This document shows positions 36,657 through 45,916 of a DNA stretch of 64,000 nucleotides, one piece after another. The notes below the pieces were generated by a model. That model was not told where the DNA came from. It saw only the letters and a program-made list of their open reading frames with translations, and did no database searches. The DNA is from Sphingomonadales bacterium (GTDB lineage Bacteria; Pseudomonadota; Alphaproteobacteria; Sphingomonadales; Sphingomonadaceae). Where the stretch lies: contig SEFZ01000010.1 in NCBI GenBank assembly GCA_004173185.1, forward strand, positions 62,001-126,000, read 5' to 3'. The stretch's first letter is position 1. Each line of letters opens with the position of its first letter. The position numbers and the translations under genes are program-made.

Positions 36657-37682
36657 ATGGATTTCACACTCAGCGAAGAACAGGCGATGTTTGCCGAGAC
36701 GGCGCGAACGCTGTTTTCGGATACTAGCGGCCCAGAGCATTGGCGCAGCCTGATGGAGAGCGGTGCAGCACGCGATCAGGCGCGGTGGTCGGCGATCGTC
36801 GAAACTGGATTCACGCTGATGCTGCTACCCGAAGCTGCGGGCGGCATGGGGCTGAGCGAACTCGATTTCGCATTGATCGCCGAAGCGGCGGGCGCGGCGG
36901 CGTTGCCCGATCCCCTGATCGAGAGCGCCGGTATCGCCGCGCCGATGCTGGCATCGCTCGCGCCCGATCATCCTGCGCTCGCCGATCCAGCTGCAACGGT
37001 TGCGATCCAGCATCCGCTTAATCCCCTTGCTACCGATGCGGACACTGCCGCTGCATTGATCCTGCACCGCGATGGACAGGCCTTCGTCGCCACGCCCGGG
37101 CAGGTGCGCCTGACGCGCCGCGCCAGCATCGATCCGTTCCGCCGCCTTTTTCAGGTCGAATGGGACGAGGCCACTCCGCTCGGCTCCGCCGACTGGGATC
37201 TCGCGCTCGATCGCGGCGCGCTGTTCGCCGCCGCGCAGGGGCTCGGCCTCGCCCAACGCTCGATCGACATGGCGGTCGCCTATGCCGTCGAGCGCCAGCA
37301 GTTCGGGAAGCCGATCGGCAGCTATCAGGCAGTGAAGCACCATCTCGCCTCAGCACAGGTGGCGATCGAGTTCGCACGACCTGTGGTGCTCGCCGCCGCG
37401 GCGCAGATCGGGCAGCGCGACATCTATTCGCGCGCCCGGATCAGCCACGCCAAGATCGTGGCGCTGGAAGCTGCCGATCAGGCCGCCCGCGCCGCGATCC
37501 AAGTACATGGGGCGATGGGCTATTCATGGGAAGTCGATGTCCATCTGTTCCTCAAACGGGCGCTGGCGCTGACCGGCAGTTGGGGAACGCCGGCCTTTCA
37601 CCGCGCGCGCATCGCCGAGCGGTTGTTCAACCGGCCAACCGGTCCTGATCAAACTTTTGCACGTGAGATCGAGAATGCCTGA
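36657..37682 (+). CDS. Acyl-CoA dehydrogenase, beta-type subunit
   Basis: A 341-residue acyl-CoA dehydrogenase homologue, shorter than usual because the middle beta-domain is reduced. It has ERQQFGKPIGSYQAVKHHLA (FAD adenine contact) and IQVHGAMGYSWEVDVHLFLKRA but no IYEGT-type catalytic loop and no FER motif (LDRGAL instead). It complements the preceding alpha-type subunit, with which it should form a heterotetramer with composite FAD sites. Its end overlaps the thiolase start. Confidence 0.85.
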   Translation: MDFTLSEEQAMFAETARTLFSDTSGPEHWRSLMESGAARDQARWSAIVETGFTLMLLPEAAGGMGLSELDFALIAEAAGAAALPDPLIESAGIAAPMLASLAPDHPALADPAATVAIQHPLNPLATDADTAAALILHRDGQAFVATPGQVRLTRRASIDPFRRLFQVEWDEATPLGSADWDLALDRGALFAAAQGLGLAQRSIDMAVAYAVERQQFGKPIGSYQAVKHHLASAQVAIEFARPVVLAAAAQIGQRDIYSRARISHAKIVALEAADQAARAAIQVHGAMGYSWEVDVHLFLKRALALTGSWGTPAFHRARIAERLFNRPTGPDQTFAREIENA

Positions 37683-38826
37683 AGCCTATATCGTCGACGC
37701 CGTCCGCACGCCGATCGGGCGCAAGAAGGGCAGTCTGGCGCAGATGCACCCGGCTGATCTGGGCGCACACCCCATCAAGGCGCTGGTCGAACGGACCGGC
37801 ATCGATCCCGGCGCAGTTGACGATGTCGTCTGGGGCTGCACCGAGACGATCGGCGGGCAGGCGGGCGATATCGGCCGCACCGCTTGGTTGGTAGCTGGCC
37901 TGCCCGAACATGTGCCGGGCGTCACCATCGATCGCCAATGCGGTTCGAGCCAGCAGGCCGTGCATTTCGCGGCGCAGGGGGTGATGAGCGGTACCCAGGA
38001 TCTCGTCGTCGCGGGCGGCAGTCAGGCGATGAACCGTATCCCGATCATGGCCGCGATGCTGGCGGGCAAGGAATATGGCTTTGACGGCCCGTTCCTCGGT
38101 TCGCCCGGCTGGCTGGCGCGCTACGGCGACGAAGCGGTGGACCAGATCAAGTCGGCCGAGATGATCGCAGCGAAATGGGGCCTGAGCCGGGAGGCGATGG
38201 AGGCATTCGCGCTCGCCTCGCACCAGCGCGCGCACCATGCCGCCGAACAGGGCTGGTTCGATCGCGAGATCGTGCCGCTCGAAGGGCTGACCCGCGACGA
38301 GACGATCCGCCCGACGACGACGCTCGAGGGACTCGCAGGGCTCAATCCGGTGCGCGATGGGGGGCTGGTGACTGCCGGTACCGCCAGTCAGAATTGCGAC
38401 GGGGCGGCGGCCTTGCTGGTCGCCAGCGCGCGCGCGGTAAAAGACCATGGGCTGAAGCCCCGCGCGCGTATCCACCATCTCTCTGTCCGCGCTGACAATC
38501 CTATCTGGATGCTCACCGGCCCGATCGCGGCGACCCGCCATGCGCTGGAACGCGCGGGGATGACCGTGGCGGACATTGATCTGTTCGAATGTAACGAGGC
38601 CTTCGCCTCCGTGCCGATGGCCTGGATGCAGGAGCTTGGCGTGCCGCATGAGAAGGTCAACGTTCAGGGCGGCGCAATCGCGCTGGGCCATCCGATCGGT
38701 GCCACCGGAGCGCGGCTGATGACCACTTTGCTGAACGCGCTCGAGCGCACCGGCGGTCGTTATGGTCTGCAGACGATGTGCGAGGGCGGTGGCCAGGCGA
38801 ACGTCACGATCATCGAGAGGCTTTGA
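37675..38826 (+). CDS. fadA6: FadA6-like thiolase
   Basis: A 383-residue thiolase: nucleophile in DRQCGSSQQAV (Cys89), NEAFASV, GGAIALGHPIGATGAR and the second Cys in QTMCEGGG. The whole runs like mycobacterial FadA6, including PEAYIVDAVRTPIG, IGGQAGDIGRTAWL, VDQIKSAEMIAAKW and the ending CEGGGQANVTIIERL. FadA6 does thiolysis in the final steps of steroid ring C/D breakdown. ATG 37675 lies inside the end of the previous gene (8-base overlap). Confidence 0.83.
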   Translation: MPEAYIVDAVRTPIGRKKGSLAQMHPADLGAHPIKALVERTGIDPGAVDDVVWGCTETIGGQAGDIGRTAWLVAGLPEHVPGVTIDRQCGSSQQAVHFAAQGVMSGTQDLVVAGGSQAMNRIPIMAAMLAGKEYGFDGPFLGSPGWLARYGDEAVDQIKSAEMIAAKWGLSREAMEAFALASHQRAHHAAEQGWFDREIVPLEGLTRDETIRPTTTLEGLAGLNPVRDGGLVTAGTASQNCDGAAALLVASARAVKDHGLKPRARIHHLSVRADNPIWMLTGPIAATRHALERAGMTVADIDLFECNEAFASVPMAWMQELGVPHEKVNVQGGAIALGHPIGATGARLMTTLLNALERTGGRYGLQTMCEGGGQANVTIIERL

Positions 38827-38828
38827 CG

Positions 38829-39734
38829 ATGGGAATTTGCGAAGGTCGCGTGGCGATCGTCACCGGAGCGGGCAACGGACTCGGGCGCGCATATGCGCTT
38901 GGGCTGGCGGCCGAGGGCGCACGGGTCGTGGTCAACGATCTCGGCGTAGGGACGCATGGCGAAGCAGGCGAGAGCAAGGGCGCAGCCGAGAAGGTTGTTG
39001 ACGAGATTCGCGCGCTGGGCGGCGAGGCCGTCGCAAATACCGACGACGTCGCCGAATGGAATTCGGGCAAGCGCATGGTCGAGACTGCGCTGGACAGTTT
39101 CGGGCGGCTCGACGCTGTGGTGAACAATGCCGGCTTCGTGCGGGATCGGATGTTCGTCTCCTGCTCGCCCGAGGAATGGGATGCGGTGATCCGTGTCCAT
39201 CTGCGCGGCCATTTCTGCACCAGCCGCCACGCGGTCGATCACTGGCGGGCGCAGCAAAAGACGGGCAACCCCGTCGATGCCCGCATCATCAATACCACCA
39301 GCGGCGCAGGACTGCAGGGATCAGTCGGCCAGTCGGCATATTCGACGGCGAAGGCCGGCATTGCGGGGCTGACCCTGGTCCAGGCGGCCGAGCTTGTGCG
39401 TTACGGAATTACCTCGAACGCGCTGGCACCGAACGCGCGCACGCGGATGACCGCAACAGGCGGCTTCGACATGGCTGCCGAAGACGGTGGGTTCGATGTG
39501 TTCGCGCCCGAGAACATGGCGCCGCTGGTCGCCTATCTAGTGTCCGGCCAATCGCACGGCGTGACCGGTCAGGTCTTCGAGTTGAAGGGCGGCACTATCT
39601 TCCTGTCGCAGGGTTGGACCGACAGCCCGGCGCATGAAAAGGGCGCGCGGCTGGAAGCCGGCGAGATGGATGCGATTGTGCGCGGGCTCGTGGCGGGCCG
39701 AGAGCCGGCCAAGCCGGTTTACGGAGCCGCCTGA
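38829..39734 (+). CDS. Short-chain dehydrogenase, Rv3548c-like
   Basis: A 301-residue SDR with VTGAGNGLGRAYALGLAAEGARVVVNDLG, NNAGFVRDRMF, INTTSGAGLQGSVGQSAYSTAKAG and the late segment NAPARTRMT-like NALAPNARTRMTATGGF. The 50-residue C-terminal extension (VFELKGGTIFLSQGW to the end) is typical of the SDRs resembling the hydroxyacyl-CoA dehydrogenase part of MFE-2, and matches the layout of Rv3548c in the KstR2 regulon. Likely oxidises a 3-hydroxyacyl-CoA intermediate. It begins two bases after the thiolase stop and ends in a one-base overlap. Confidence 0.84.
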   Translation: MGICEGRVAIVTGAGNGLGRAYALGLAAEGARVVVNDLGVGTHGEAGESKGAAEKVVDEIRALGGEAVANTDDVAEWNSGKRMVETALDSFGRLDAVVNNAGFVRDRMFVSCSPEEWDAVIRVHLRGHFCTSRHAVDHWRAQQKTGNPVDARIINTTSGAGLQGSVGQSAYSTAKAGIAGLTLVQAAELVRYGITSNALAPNARTRMTATGGFDMAAEDGGFDVFAPENMAPLVAYLVSGQSHGVTGQVFELKGGTIFLSQGWTDSPAHEKGARLEAGEMDAIVRGLVAGREPAKPVYGAA

Positions 39735-40780
39735 TGAATTTCGCGCCCGACGAGGATCGTCAGCTGATCCAGGAGACCGCTCGCGGATATCTGAACGATC
39801 ACTCCGGGTATGATTTCGATGCGGCAGATGGCTGGAACGCTAACTTGTGGGCGGGCTTCGCCGGCGAACTGGGCTTTGCCGGTTTGATGGTGCCCGAGCG
39901 CTTCGGTGGTCTCGGGCAGGGCGCGATGACGATGGCGGCAGTGCTAGAAGAGACCGGCCGTGCGCTGGCACCTATTCCGTTTTTCGAAACGGCGGTCCTT
40001 GCGGTGCAGGCGATCCTGGCCGGTGGCAGCGAGGCGCAGCAGGCGGCACTCTTGCCCGGCATCGCATCGGGTCAGGTACGCGCGGCGTTCGCTGGGACGG
40101 CCAATCGGCCTTCGCTGAGCGGCGGGCGTCTTACCGGCACGGCGGACTTTGTCAGCTTTGGTCATGTCGCGCACTTGTTCGTGGTTGCGACGCGCGAAGG
40201 GACGCTGGTGGCGCTTCCGGCAGAGGCGGCTGCGGTAACGCGCGTGGCCAATCTGGACGCGACGCGACCATTCTCCACCGTGTATTTCGACTGTGCGGTC
40301 GACGCGGCACAACTGCTCGCCATCCCGGGCGCATTCGATCGGGCGATGACCGTGGCGGCGGGTTTGCTTGCCGCAGAACAAGCGGGCGGCGCGCGCCACT
40401 GCCTTCAGATGACCGCCGATTATGCCCGGCAGCGCGTGCAGTTCGGACGACCTATCGGGTCGTTTCAGGCGGTGAAGCACATGCTTGCGGACATGATGGT
40501 GTCGGTGGAGTCGGCCCATTCGGCCGCACTGCTAGCCGCGGACGCGATCGACGGAAACGGTGATCCGGCCGAGGCGTGTTCGATCGCGCGGGCCTGGTGC
40601 TCGGACGAATATCTTCACTGTGCGGGGCAGGCGATCCAGCTTCATGGCGGGATCGGCTTCACCTGGGAGCATCCCGCGCACCGCTATTTCAAGCGCGCTC
40701 GTGCGTCCGCTTCGTGGCTCGGCGCTCCCGCCGAACATCGCGAACGCGTCGCTGCGCGGATCATTTCGGAGGCCGCATGA
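39734..40780 (+). CDS. Acyl-CoA dehydrogenase, beta-type subunit
   Basis: A 348-residue, beta-type homologue: ETARGYLNDHSG, MVPERFGGLGQGAM, a shortened middle domain, then RQRVQFGRPIGSFQAVKHMLADM and IQLHGGIGFTWEHPAHRYFKRA. No IYEGT loop and Asp in place of the FER Glu (FDRAMT). It should need an alpha partner; the FadE30-like subunit encoded at 43236, or the one at 35500, is available. ATGA overlap with ipdF. Confidence 0.84.
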   Translation: MNFAPDEDRQLIQETARGYLNDHSGYDFDAADGWNANLWAGFAGELGFAGLMVPERFGGLGQGAMTMAAVLEETGRALAPIPFFETAVLAVQAILAGGSEAQQAALLPGIASGQVRAAFAGTANRPSLSGGRLTGTADFVSFGHVAHLFVVATREGTLVALPAEAAAVTRVANLDATRPFSTVYFDCAVDAAQLLAIPGAFDRAMTVAAGLLAAEQAGGARHCLQMTADYARQRVQFGRPIGSFQAVKHMLADMMVSVESAHSAALLAADAIDGNGDPAEACSIARAWCSDEYLHCAGQAIQLHGGIGFTWEHPAHRYFKRARASASWLGAPAEHRERVAARIISEAA

Positions 40781-41559
40781 GCAAGATTCCACCCCCTTAT
40801 CCAGAGCCGCGTGGGCTGTTGAAGGGCAAGACAATTGTCGTCACTGCGGCAGCGGGGACCGGCATCGGCTTCTCCGTTGCGCAACGCGCCGCCGAAGAAG
40901 GCGCGACGCTGCTGATCAGCGATTTCCATGAGCGCCGACTGGGCGAGGCGGCCGATCGGATAGCCGAAAAGACCGGTACGCGCCCTGAAACCTTCGTTTG
41001 CGACGTGACGGATCAGGCAGCCGTCGATGGCCTGCGCGATGCTGCGCTCGAACGGCTCGGCCGCATCGAGGTGCTGATCAACAATGCCGGGCTGGGCGGC
41101 GAGGCGGCCGTGACCGACATGACCGACGAGCAATGGTCACGTGTGCTCGACGTTACCCTCACCAGCGTCTTCCGGATGAGCCGCGCATTCCTGCCCGTCA
41201 TGTACGCAGCGGGTGGCGGCGCGGTGGTAAACAATGCCTCGGTGCTCGGCTGGCGCGCGCAAAAGGGGCAGGCGCATTACGCCGCTGCGAAGGCTGGCGT
41301 GATGGCGTTCACCCGGTGTGCGGCGCTCGAAGCCGCTGAGCATGGCGTGCGCATCAACGCAGTCGCCCCCTCGATCGCAATGCATGCGTTCCTCGCCAAG
41401 GTGACCAGCGAAGAAGCGCTGGAACGGCTTTCGGCACAGGAGGCCTTCGGGCGCCCGGCCGAAGTATGGGAAGTCGCAAACGTGATGTTGTTCCTGGCGA
41501 GCGACCTGTCTTCCTACATGACCGGCGAGATACTCTCCGTGTCGAGCCAGAGGGCCTGA
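40777..41559 (+). CDS. ipdF: IpdF: 5-hydroxy-HIP-CoA-type short-chain dehydrogenase
   Basis: A 260-residue SDR with the distinctive opening PEPRGLLKGKTIVVTAAAGTGIGF and ISDFHERRLGEAADRI, then NNAGLGGEAAVTDMTDEQW, NNASVLGWRAQKGQAHYAAAKAG and APSIAMHAFL. This run of features agrees with mycobacterial IpdF (Rv3559c), which oxidises the 5-hydroxyl of the HIP-derived intermediate and sits next to fadE30 and fadD3 there, as here. One of the clearest assignments in the operon. Confidence 0.87.
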   Translation: MSKIPPPYPEPRGLLKGKTIVVTAAAGTGIGFSVAQRAAEEGATLLISDFHERRLGEAADRIAEKTGTRPETFVCDVTDQAAVDGLRDAALERLGRIEVLINNAGLGGEAAVTDMTDEQWSRVLDVTLTSVFRMSRAFLPVMYAAGGGAVVNNASVLGWRAQKGQAHYAAAKAGVMAFTRCAALEAAEHGVRINAVAPSIAMHAFLAKVTSEEALERLSAQEAFGRPAEVWEVANVMLFLASDLSSYMTGEILSVSSQRA

Positions 41560-41561
41560 TC

Positions 41562-42017
41562 GTGACGAAGATTTTCGAAACCCCATGGGCGCTGCTCGGC
41601 ACCGAAGGCACCGATCTGGGCGCGACGCCCTGGCTTGGGATCGATCAGGAACGGATCGATGGCTTTGCCCGGGTTACCGGCGACCATGAATGGATCCATG
41701 TCGATCCGGTACGTGCGGCGAGCGGCCCGTTCGGCACGACCATCGCGCACGGCTATCTCACGCTCAGCCTCGTCAACGCCTTCCTTCCGCAACTGATCGA
41801 CGTGCGCGGCTATTCGGCCGGCGTGAATGCTGGTGCGGATCGGCTGCGTTTCATGGCTCCGGTCCCGGTAGGGTCGCGCATCCGCGGCCGGGGCGAGATC
41901 GTCCATGTCGAAGAACGCGGAGAATCGATCCACTCGGTCGTCCGCATCACCGTCGAGATCGAGGGCGGCGAAAAGCCTGCCTGCGTCGTCGACACCATCA
42001 GCCGCTATTTCCGCTAG
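41562..42017 (+). CDS. MaoC-family (NodN-like) dehydratase
   Basis: A 151-residue single hot-dog protein with [43 protein letters not shown], the hydratase motif with catalytic Asp and His near residues 36-41. It starts with GTG two bases after ipdF. NodN/MaoC proteins hydrate enoyl-CoA esters as homodimers. In this operon it could act on a ring-derived enoyl-CoA together with the dehydrogenase pairs. Confidence 0.85.
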   Translation: MTKIFETPWALLGTEGTDLGATPWLGIDQERIDGFARVTGDHEWIHVDPVRAASGPFGTTIAHGYLTLSLVNAFLPQLIDVRGYSAGVNAGADRLRFMAPVPVGSRIRGRGEIVHVEERGESIHSVVRITVEIEGGEKPACVVDTISRYFR

Positions 42018-42033
42018 TTCAGGAGCCGCAACC

Positions 42034-43236
42034 ATGCGCGAAGCCGCCATCATCTCCACTGCCCGCACCGGCGTCGGCAAAGCCTATCGCGGTGCCTTTA
42101 ACGACACCGAAGCGCCCGTTCTTTCCGCCCATGTCGTCAACGCTGCGATCGCGCGCGCGGGGATCGATCCGGCGCGGGTGGACGATGTCTATCTGGGCGT
42201 GGGCAACCATTGGAATACCCAGAGCTACAATCTGGGCCGCCTGACGGTGCATGGGTCGGTGCTGCCCGACGAGACATCGGGCTTCACGCTCGACCGCAAA
42301 TGTTCGTCGGGACTGAACGCCATCGCGCTCGCCGCGCGCGGTATCATGGCCGACGAGATCGACGTTGCCATTGCCGGTGGCATGGAGAGCATCTCGCTCA
42401 CCCTCAACAAGCACGCGCCGGCCTTTCGCAACCGTTCCGAGTTCGTGAAGGCACATGATCCGCACGCTTATATGGTGATGATCGAGACCGCCGAGATCGT
42501 CGCGGATCGCTACGGCGTCACGCGGGAAGATCAGGACCGTTTCGCCGCGACCAGCCAGCAGCGCGCCGCCGCCGCGCAAGCCGCAGGTGCCTTCTCCGAT
42601 GAGATCGTCCCGATCACCGTGCAGAAGGCGCTGTTCGACAAGGAAGGCAATGAAACCGGCAAGGAAGCGGTGACTCTCGACCGCGACGAAGGCGTGCGCG
42701 CGGGTACCACCTATGAGGCGCTGGCGGCGCTCAAGCCGGTGTTCAAGGACGGCATGACCGTCAAGGAAGGCCGTCACGTCACTGCGGGCAATGCCAGCCA
42801 GCTTTCCGACGGTGCATCGGCGCAGGTCGTCATGGATCTGGCGACGGCGCAGAAAGAAGGTCTGCCCGTCCTCGGCGTCTATCGCGGTTTTCAGGTGGCG
42901 GGCTGCAAGGCCGAAGAGATGGGCATCGGCCCGGTTTTCGCGATCCCGAAATTGCTCAAGCGCGCGGGCCTGACGCTCGACGAAATCGGCCTGTTCGAGA
43001 TCAACGAGGCATTTGCCAGCCAGGCGCTCCATTGCCAGCGGGCGCTCGACATCGATCCCGCTAAGGTCAACGTCAATGGCGGCGGCATCGCCATCGGCCA
43101 TCCCTTCGGGATGACCGGATCGCGGCTTGCCGGCCACGCGCTAATCGAAGGCAAACGGCGCGGGGTGCGTTATGTCGTCGTTTCGATGTGTGTCGCCGGT
43201 GGCATGGGCGCAGCGGCATTGTTCGAGGTCGCGTGA
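42034..43236 (+). CDS. Acetyl-CoA acyltransferase (second thiolase)
   Basis: A 400-residue thiolase: [12 protein letters not shown] (Cys90), [36 protein letters not shown] and [10 protein letters not shown]. It belongs to a different branch from the FadA6-like enzyme at 37675 (FadA/FadA5-like opening [17 protein letters not shown]). Two thiolases in one operon suggest two successive retro-Claisen steps or a succinyl-type product. An AGGAG site (42020s) precedes the ATG; its stop overlaps the next gene. Confidence 0.87.
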   Translation: MREAAIISTARTGVGKAYRGAFNDTEAPVLSAHVVNAAIARAGIDPARVDDVYLGVGNHWNTQSYNLGRLTVHGSVLPDETSGFTLDRKCSSGLNAIALAARGIMADEIDVAIAGGMESISLTLNKHAPAFRNRSEFVKAHDPHAYMVMIETAEIVADRYGVTREDQDRFAATSQQRAAAAQAAGAFSDEIVPITVQKALFDKEGNETGKEAVTLDRDEGVRAGTTYEALAALKPVFKDGMTVKEGRHVTAGNASQLSDGASAQVVMDLATAQKEGLPVLGVYRGFQVAGCKAEEMGIGPVFAIPKLLKRAGLTLDEIGLFEINEAFASQALHCQRALDIDPAKVNVNGGGIAIGHPFGMTGSRLAGHALIEGKRRGVRYVVVSMCVAGGMGAAALFEVA

Positions 43237-44390
43237 TGCAGCCGGGTGCCGGGCTGGATGCATTCCGTGGCGAGGCTGCGGCGTGGCTTGGCGCCCAGCT
43301 TGACGGCCCGTTTGCGCTGATCCGTAGCCAGACCAATCAGGTCGATCGGGTCGAGGAACGCCGCGCCTGGGAACAGGCGATGGGCAAAGCCCGGTGGAGC
43401 GCGATCGGATGGCCCGAACGCTGGGGGGGACGAGGCGCGTCGGTGGCAGAACAGATGGCCTTTGCCGAGGAATATGCGCGTGCCAAGGGTCCGCCGCGGG
43501 TAGGGCATCTGGGCGTTGAACTGCTCGGGCCGACGCTGATGGCGCTGGGCAATGAAGATCAGCGCGAACGCTTTTTGCCCGATATTGCCGCGGGGCGCAC
43601 GGTCTGGTGTCAGGGCTATTCGGAGCCCGGCGCAGGCAGCGATCTCGCCAATGTCTCGACCAGGGCGGTGCGCGACGGCGACATTTATCGGATCGAGGGG
43701 CAGAAGATCTGGACCTCGATGGGCGCGATCGCCGACTGGTGCTTCGTGCTCGCGCGCAGCGAGGCGGGCAGCAAGGGCAGGAACGGTCTGTCGTTCCTGC
43801 TGGTCGATATGCGCCAGCCCGGCGTCGATCCACGGCCGATTCGCCAGATGACTGGGGATGCCGAATTCGCCGAAGTGTTCTTCGATGGCGCGGTGGCACG
43901 TGCCTGTGATCGTATTGGCGAAGAGGGCGGGGGCTGGCAGGTGGCGATGGCGCTGCTCGGGTTCGAGCGCGGCATATCGACCCTGGCGCAGCAGATGCAC
44001 TTCCGCACCGAGCTGGATGAGATCGTCGCCGCGGCGATAGCCAATGGCCGCGCGCGCGATCCGCTGATCCGACAGCGGCTTGCGCATGCGCATGCGGGGC
44101 TTGCGATCATGCGCGTCAATGCGTTGCGCATGCTGGCCAGTGAAACGCCGGGACCAGAGGCGCTCACCTACAAACTTTATTGGTCGCGTTGGCACAGCGA
44201 TTTGGGCGAAGTTGCGATGGACGTGTTGGGGCAGGCGGGCGAGATATTCGACGCGGACGGCCGACCGGGGCAGTTGACCAACATGCACCTGATGTCGCGT
44301 GCCGACACGATCTATGCCGGGACAGACCAGATCCAGCGCAACCTGATTGCCGAACGCGGGCTTGGCCTGCCGCGAGAGGCCCGCGGGTGA
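43236..44390 (+). CDS. fadE30: FadE30-like acyl-CoA dehydrogenase
   Basis: A 384-residue dehydrogenase that follows FadE30 of M. tuberculosis through RRAWEQAM, GWPERWGGRGAS, LGVELLGPTLMALG, WCQGYSEPGAGSDLANVST, IYRIEGQKIWTSMG, FERGIST, GEVAMDVLGQ and IQRNLIAERGLGLPREARG. FadE30 introduces the first double bond in the CoA ester made by FadD3. As in other alpha-type subunits the IYEG Glu is Ala (IYAGTDQIQ) and the Glu of FERG is present. Directly upstream of fadD3, as in actinobacteria nearby. Confidence 0.85.
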   Translation: MQPGAGLDAFRGEAAAWLGAQLDGPFALIRSQTNQVDRVEERRAWEQAMGKARWSAIGWPERWGGRGASVAEQMAFAEEYARAKGPPRVGHLGVELLGPTLMALGNEDQRERFLPDIAAGRTVWCQGYSEPGAGSDLANVSTRAVRDGDIYRIEGQKIWTSMGAIADWCFVLARSEAGSKGRNGLSFLLVDMRQPGVDPRPIRQMTGDAEFAEVFFDGAVARACDRIGEEGGGWQVAMALLGFERGISTLAQQMHFRTELDEIVAAAIANGRARDPLIRQRLAHAHAGLAIMRVNALRMLASETPGPEALTYKLYWSRWHSDLGEVAMDVLGQAGEIFDADGRPGQLTNMHLMSRADTIYAGTDQIQRNLIAERGLGLPREARG

Positions 44391-45913
44391 GCGCGTGGCC
44401 AACCACGATCGTCGCCGCTGCCGAAGAGGCAGCCGAGCGCTGGCCGACAGCGCCGGCGTTGATTGCGTCCGGGCGAACATGGACCTTTGCCGAATTGTGG
44501 GACGAGGCGCGGGCCGCCGCGTCGGCGTTGCTGGTGCGCGGGATCGTGCCGGGGGATCGGATCGCGATCTGGGCACCCAACATTCCCGGCTGGATCTTCG
44601 CGGCACTGGGCGCGCAGATATGCGGCGCGGCGCTCGTCCCGCTCAACACCCGTTTCAAGGGCGAAGAAGCGGGCGACGTTCTGCGGCGCAGCCGGGCGGC
44701 GATGCTATTCACCGTGCGCGGATTTCTGGGCATCGATTATCCCGGACTGCTGGCGGGGCAGGCGCTGCCTGATCTGCGTGAAACCGTGCTGCTCGACGAT
44801 TGGGACGCCTTCCTCGCGGCTGGCCGCGGTCCGAACGATCCGGCCGTTGCGACGGCAGCGAGCGCTGTGCGCGCTGAGCATGTCTCCGACATTATCTTCA
44901 CTTCGGGCACCACCGGCAGGCCGAAGGGCGCGTTGAGCGCGCATGGTCAGGTCACGGCGATGTTCGGGGATTGGGCGGTGCGCGTAGATCTGCGCGCGGG
45001 GGATCGCTATCTGATCGTCAATCCGTTCTTCCACACCTTTGGCTACAAAGCTGGCTGGGTCGCTTGCCTCGTGCGTGGGGCGACGATCGTGCCGCAGCCC
45101 GAATTCGACGTGGCCGAAACCGCGCGGCTGATCGAGACGCATCGGGTGAGTTTCATTCCGGGGCCGCCGACCATCTACCAATCGCTGTTGTCCGTACGTG
45201 GGGACGCGGGCCGGGACCTGTCGTCGCTGCGGGTCGCAGTCACCGGTGCTGCGCCGGTACCGCCTGTGCTCGTGCAACGGATGCGCGACGAGCTGGGAAT
45301 GGCCAATGTCGTCAATGGCTATGGCATGACTGAATGCGGCGCGATCACGATGACGTGTCAGGGGGATTCGCCTGAGCTGATCGCAAACAGTTGCGGTACG
45401 CCGTTGCCGGGGATCGAACTGCGCTGCGTCAACGATGACGGCGCGGATGTGCCGACCGGATGGCCCGGCGAGATCTGGGTGCGCGGGCCGGGCGTGATGC
45501 TGGGCTATCTCGACGATCCGGTAGCGACCGCCGAAGCAATCGACGTGGATGGGTGGCTTCATACCGGCGATATCGGCACGCTCGATGCAGACGGCTATCT
45601 GAAGATCACCGATCGCAAGAAGGACATGTTCATCTGCGGCGGGTTCAATTGCTACCCGGCGGAGATAGAGGGCCTGTTGTGCCGGCACCCGGCGATCGAG
45701 ATGGCGGCGGTGATCGGCGTCCCCGACGAGCGCATGGGCGAAGTCGGGCGCGCCTTTGTAGTGCTGCGTTCCGGGGGCACCGCGACCGCTGATGGACTGC
45801 GCGAATGGGCGCGGGGCGCGATGGCGAATTATAAGGTGCCGCGCGCGATTGAGATCCTCGACGCACTGCCGCGCAACGCCGCAGGGAAAGTGGTCCGCGC
45901 GGCGTTGCGTTGA
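44387..45913 (+). CDS. fadD3: FadD3-like HIP-CoA ligase
   Basis: A 508-residue AMP-forming acyl-CoA ligase, the same length as mycobacterial FadD3. AMP loop FTSGTTGRPKG (171-181), substrate loop NGYGMTECG, adenylate motif GWLHTGDIG and C-terminal DRKKDMFICGGFNCYPAEIE, with the final catalytic Lys in NAAGKVVRA. FadD3 activates the 3-(hexahydroindanedione) propionate (HIP) side chain, starting ring C/D breakdown. GTG start in an overlap with fadE30. Last gene of the operon, ending 3 bases before the opposing operon ends. Confidence 0.85.
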   Translation: MSAWPTTIVAAAEEAAERWPTAPALIASGRTWTFAELWDEARAAASALLVRGIVPGDRIAIWAPNIPGWIFAALGAQICGAALVPLNTRFKGEEAGDVLRRSRAAMLFTVRGFLGIDYPGLLAGQALPDLRETVLLDDWDAFLAAGRGPNDPAVATAASAVRAEHVSDIIFTSGTTGRPKGALSAHGQVTAMFGDWAVRVDLRAGDRYLIVNPFFHTFGYKAGWVACLVRGATIVPQPEFDVAETARLIETHRVSFIPGPPTIYQSLLSVRGDAGRDLSSLRVAVTGAAPVPPVLVQRMRDELGMANVVNGYGMTECGAITMTCQGDSPELIANSCGTPLPGIELRCVNDDGADVPTGWPGEIWVRGPGVMLGYLDDPVATAEAIDVDGWLHTGDIGTLDADGYLKITDRKKDMFICGGFNCYPAEIEGLLCRHPAIEMAAVIGVPDERMGEVGRAFVVLRSGGTATADGLREWARGAMANYKVPRAIEILDALPRNAAGKVVRAALR

Positions 45914-45916
45914 GGC

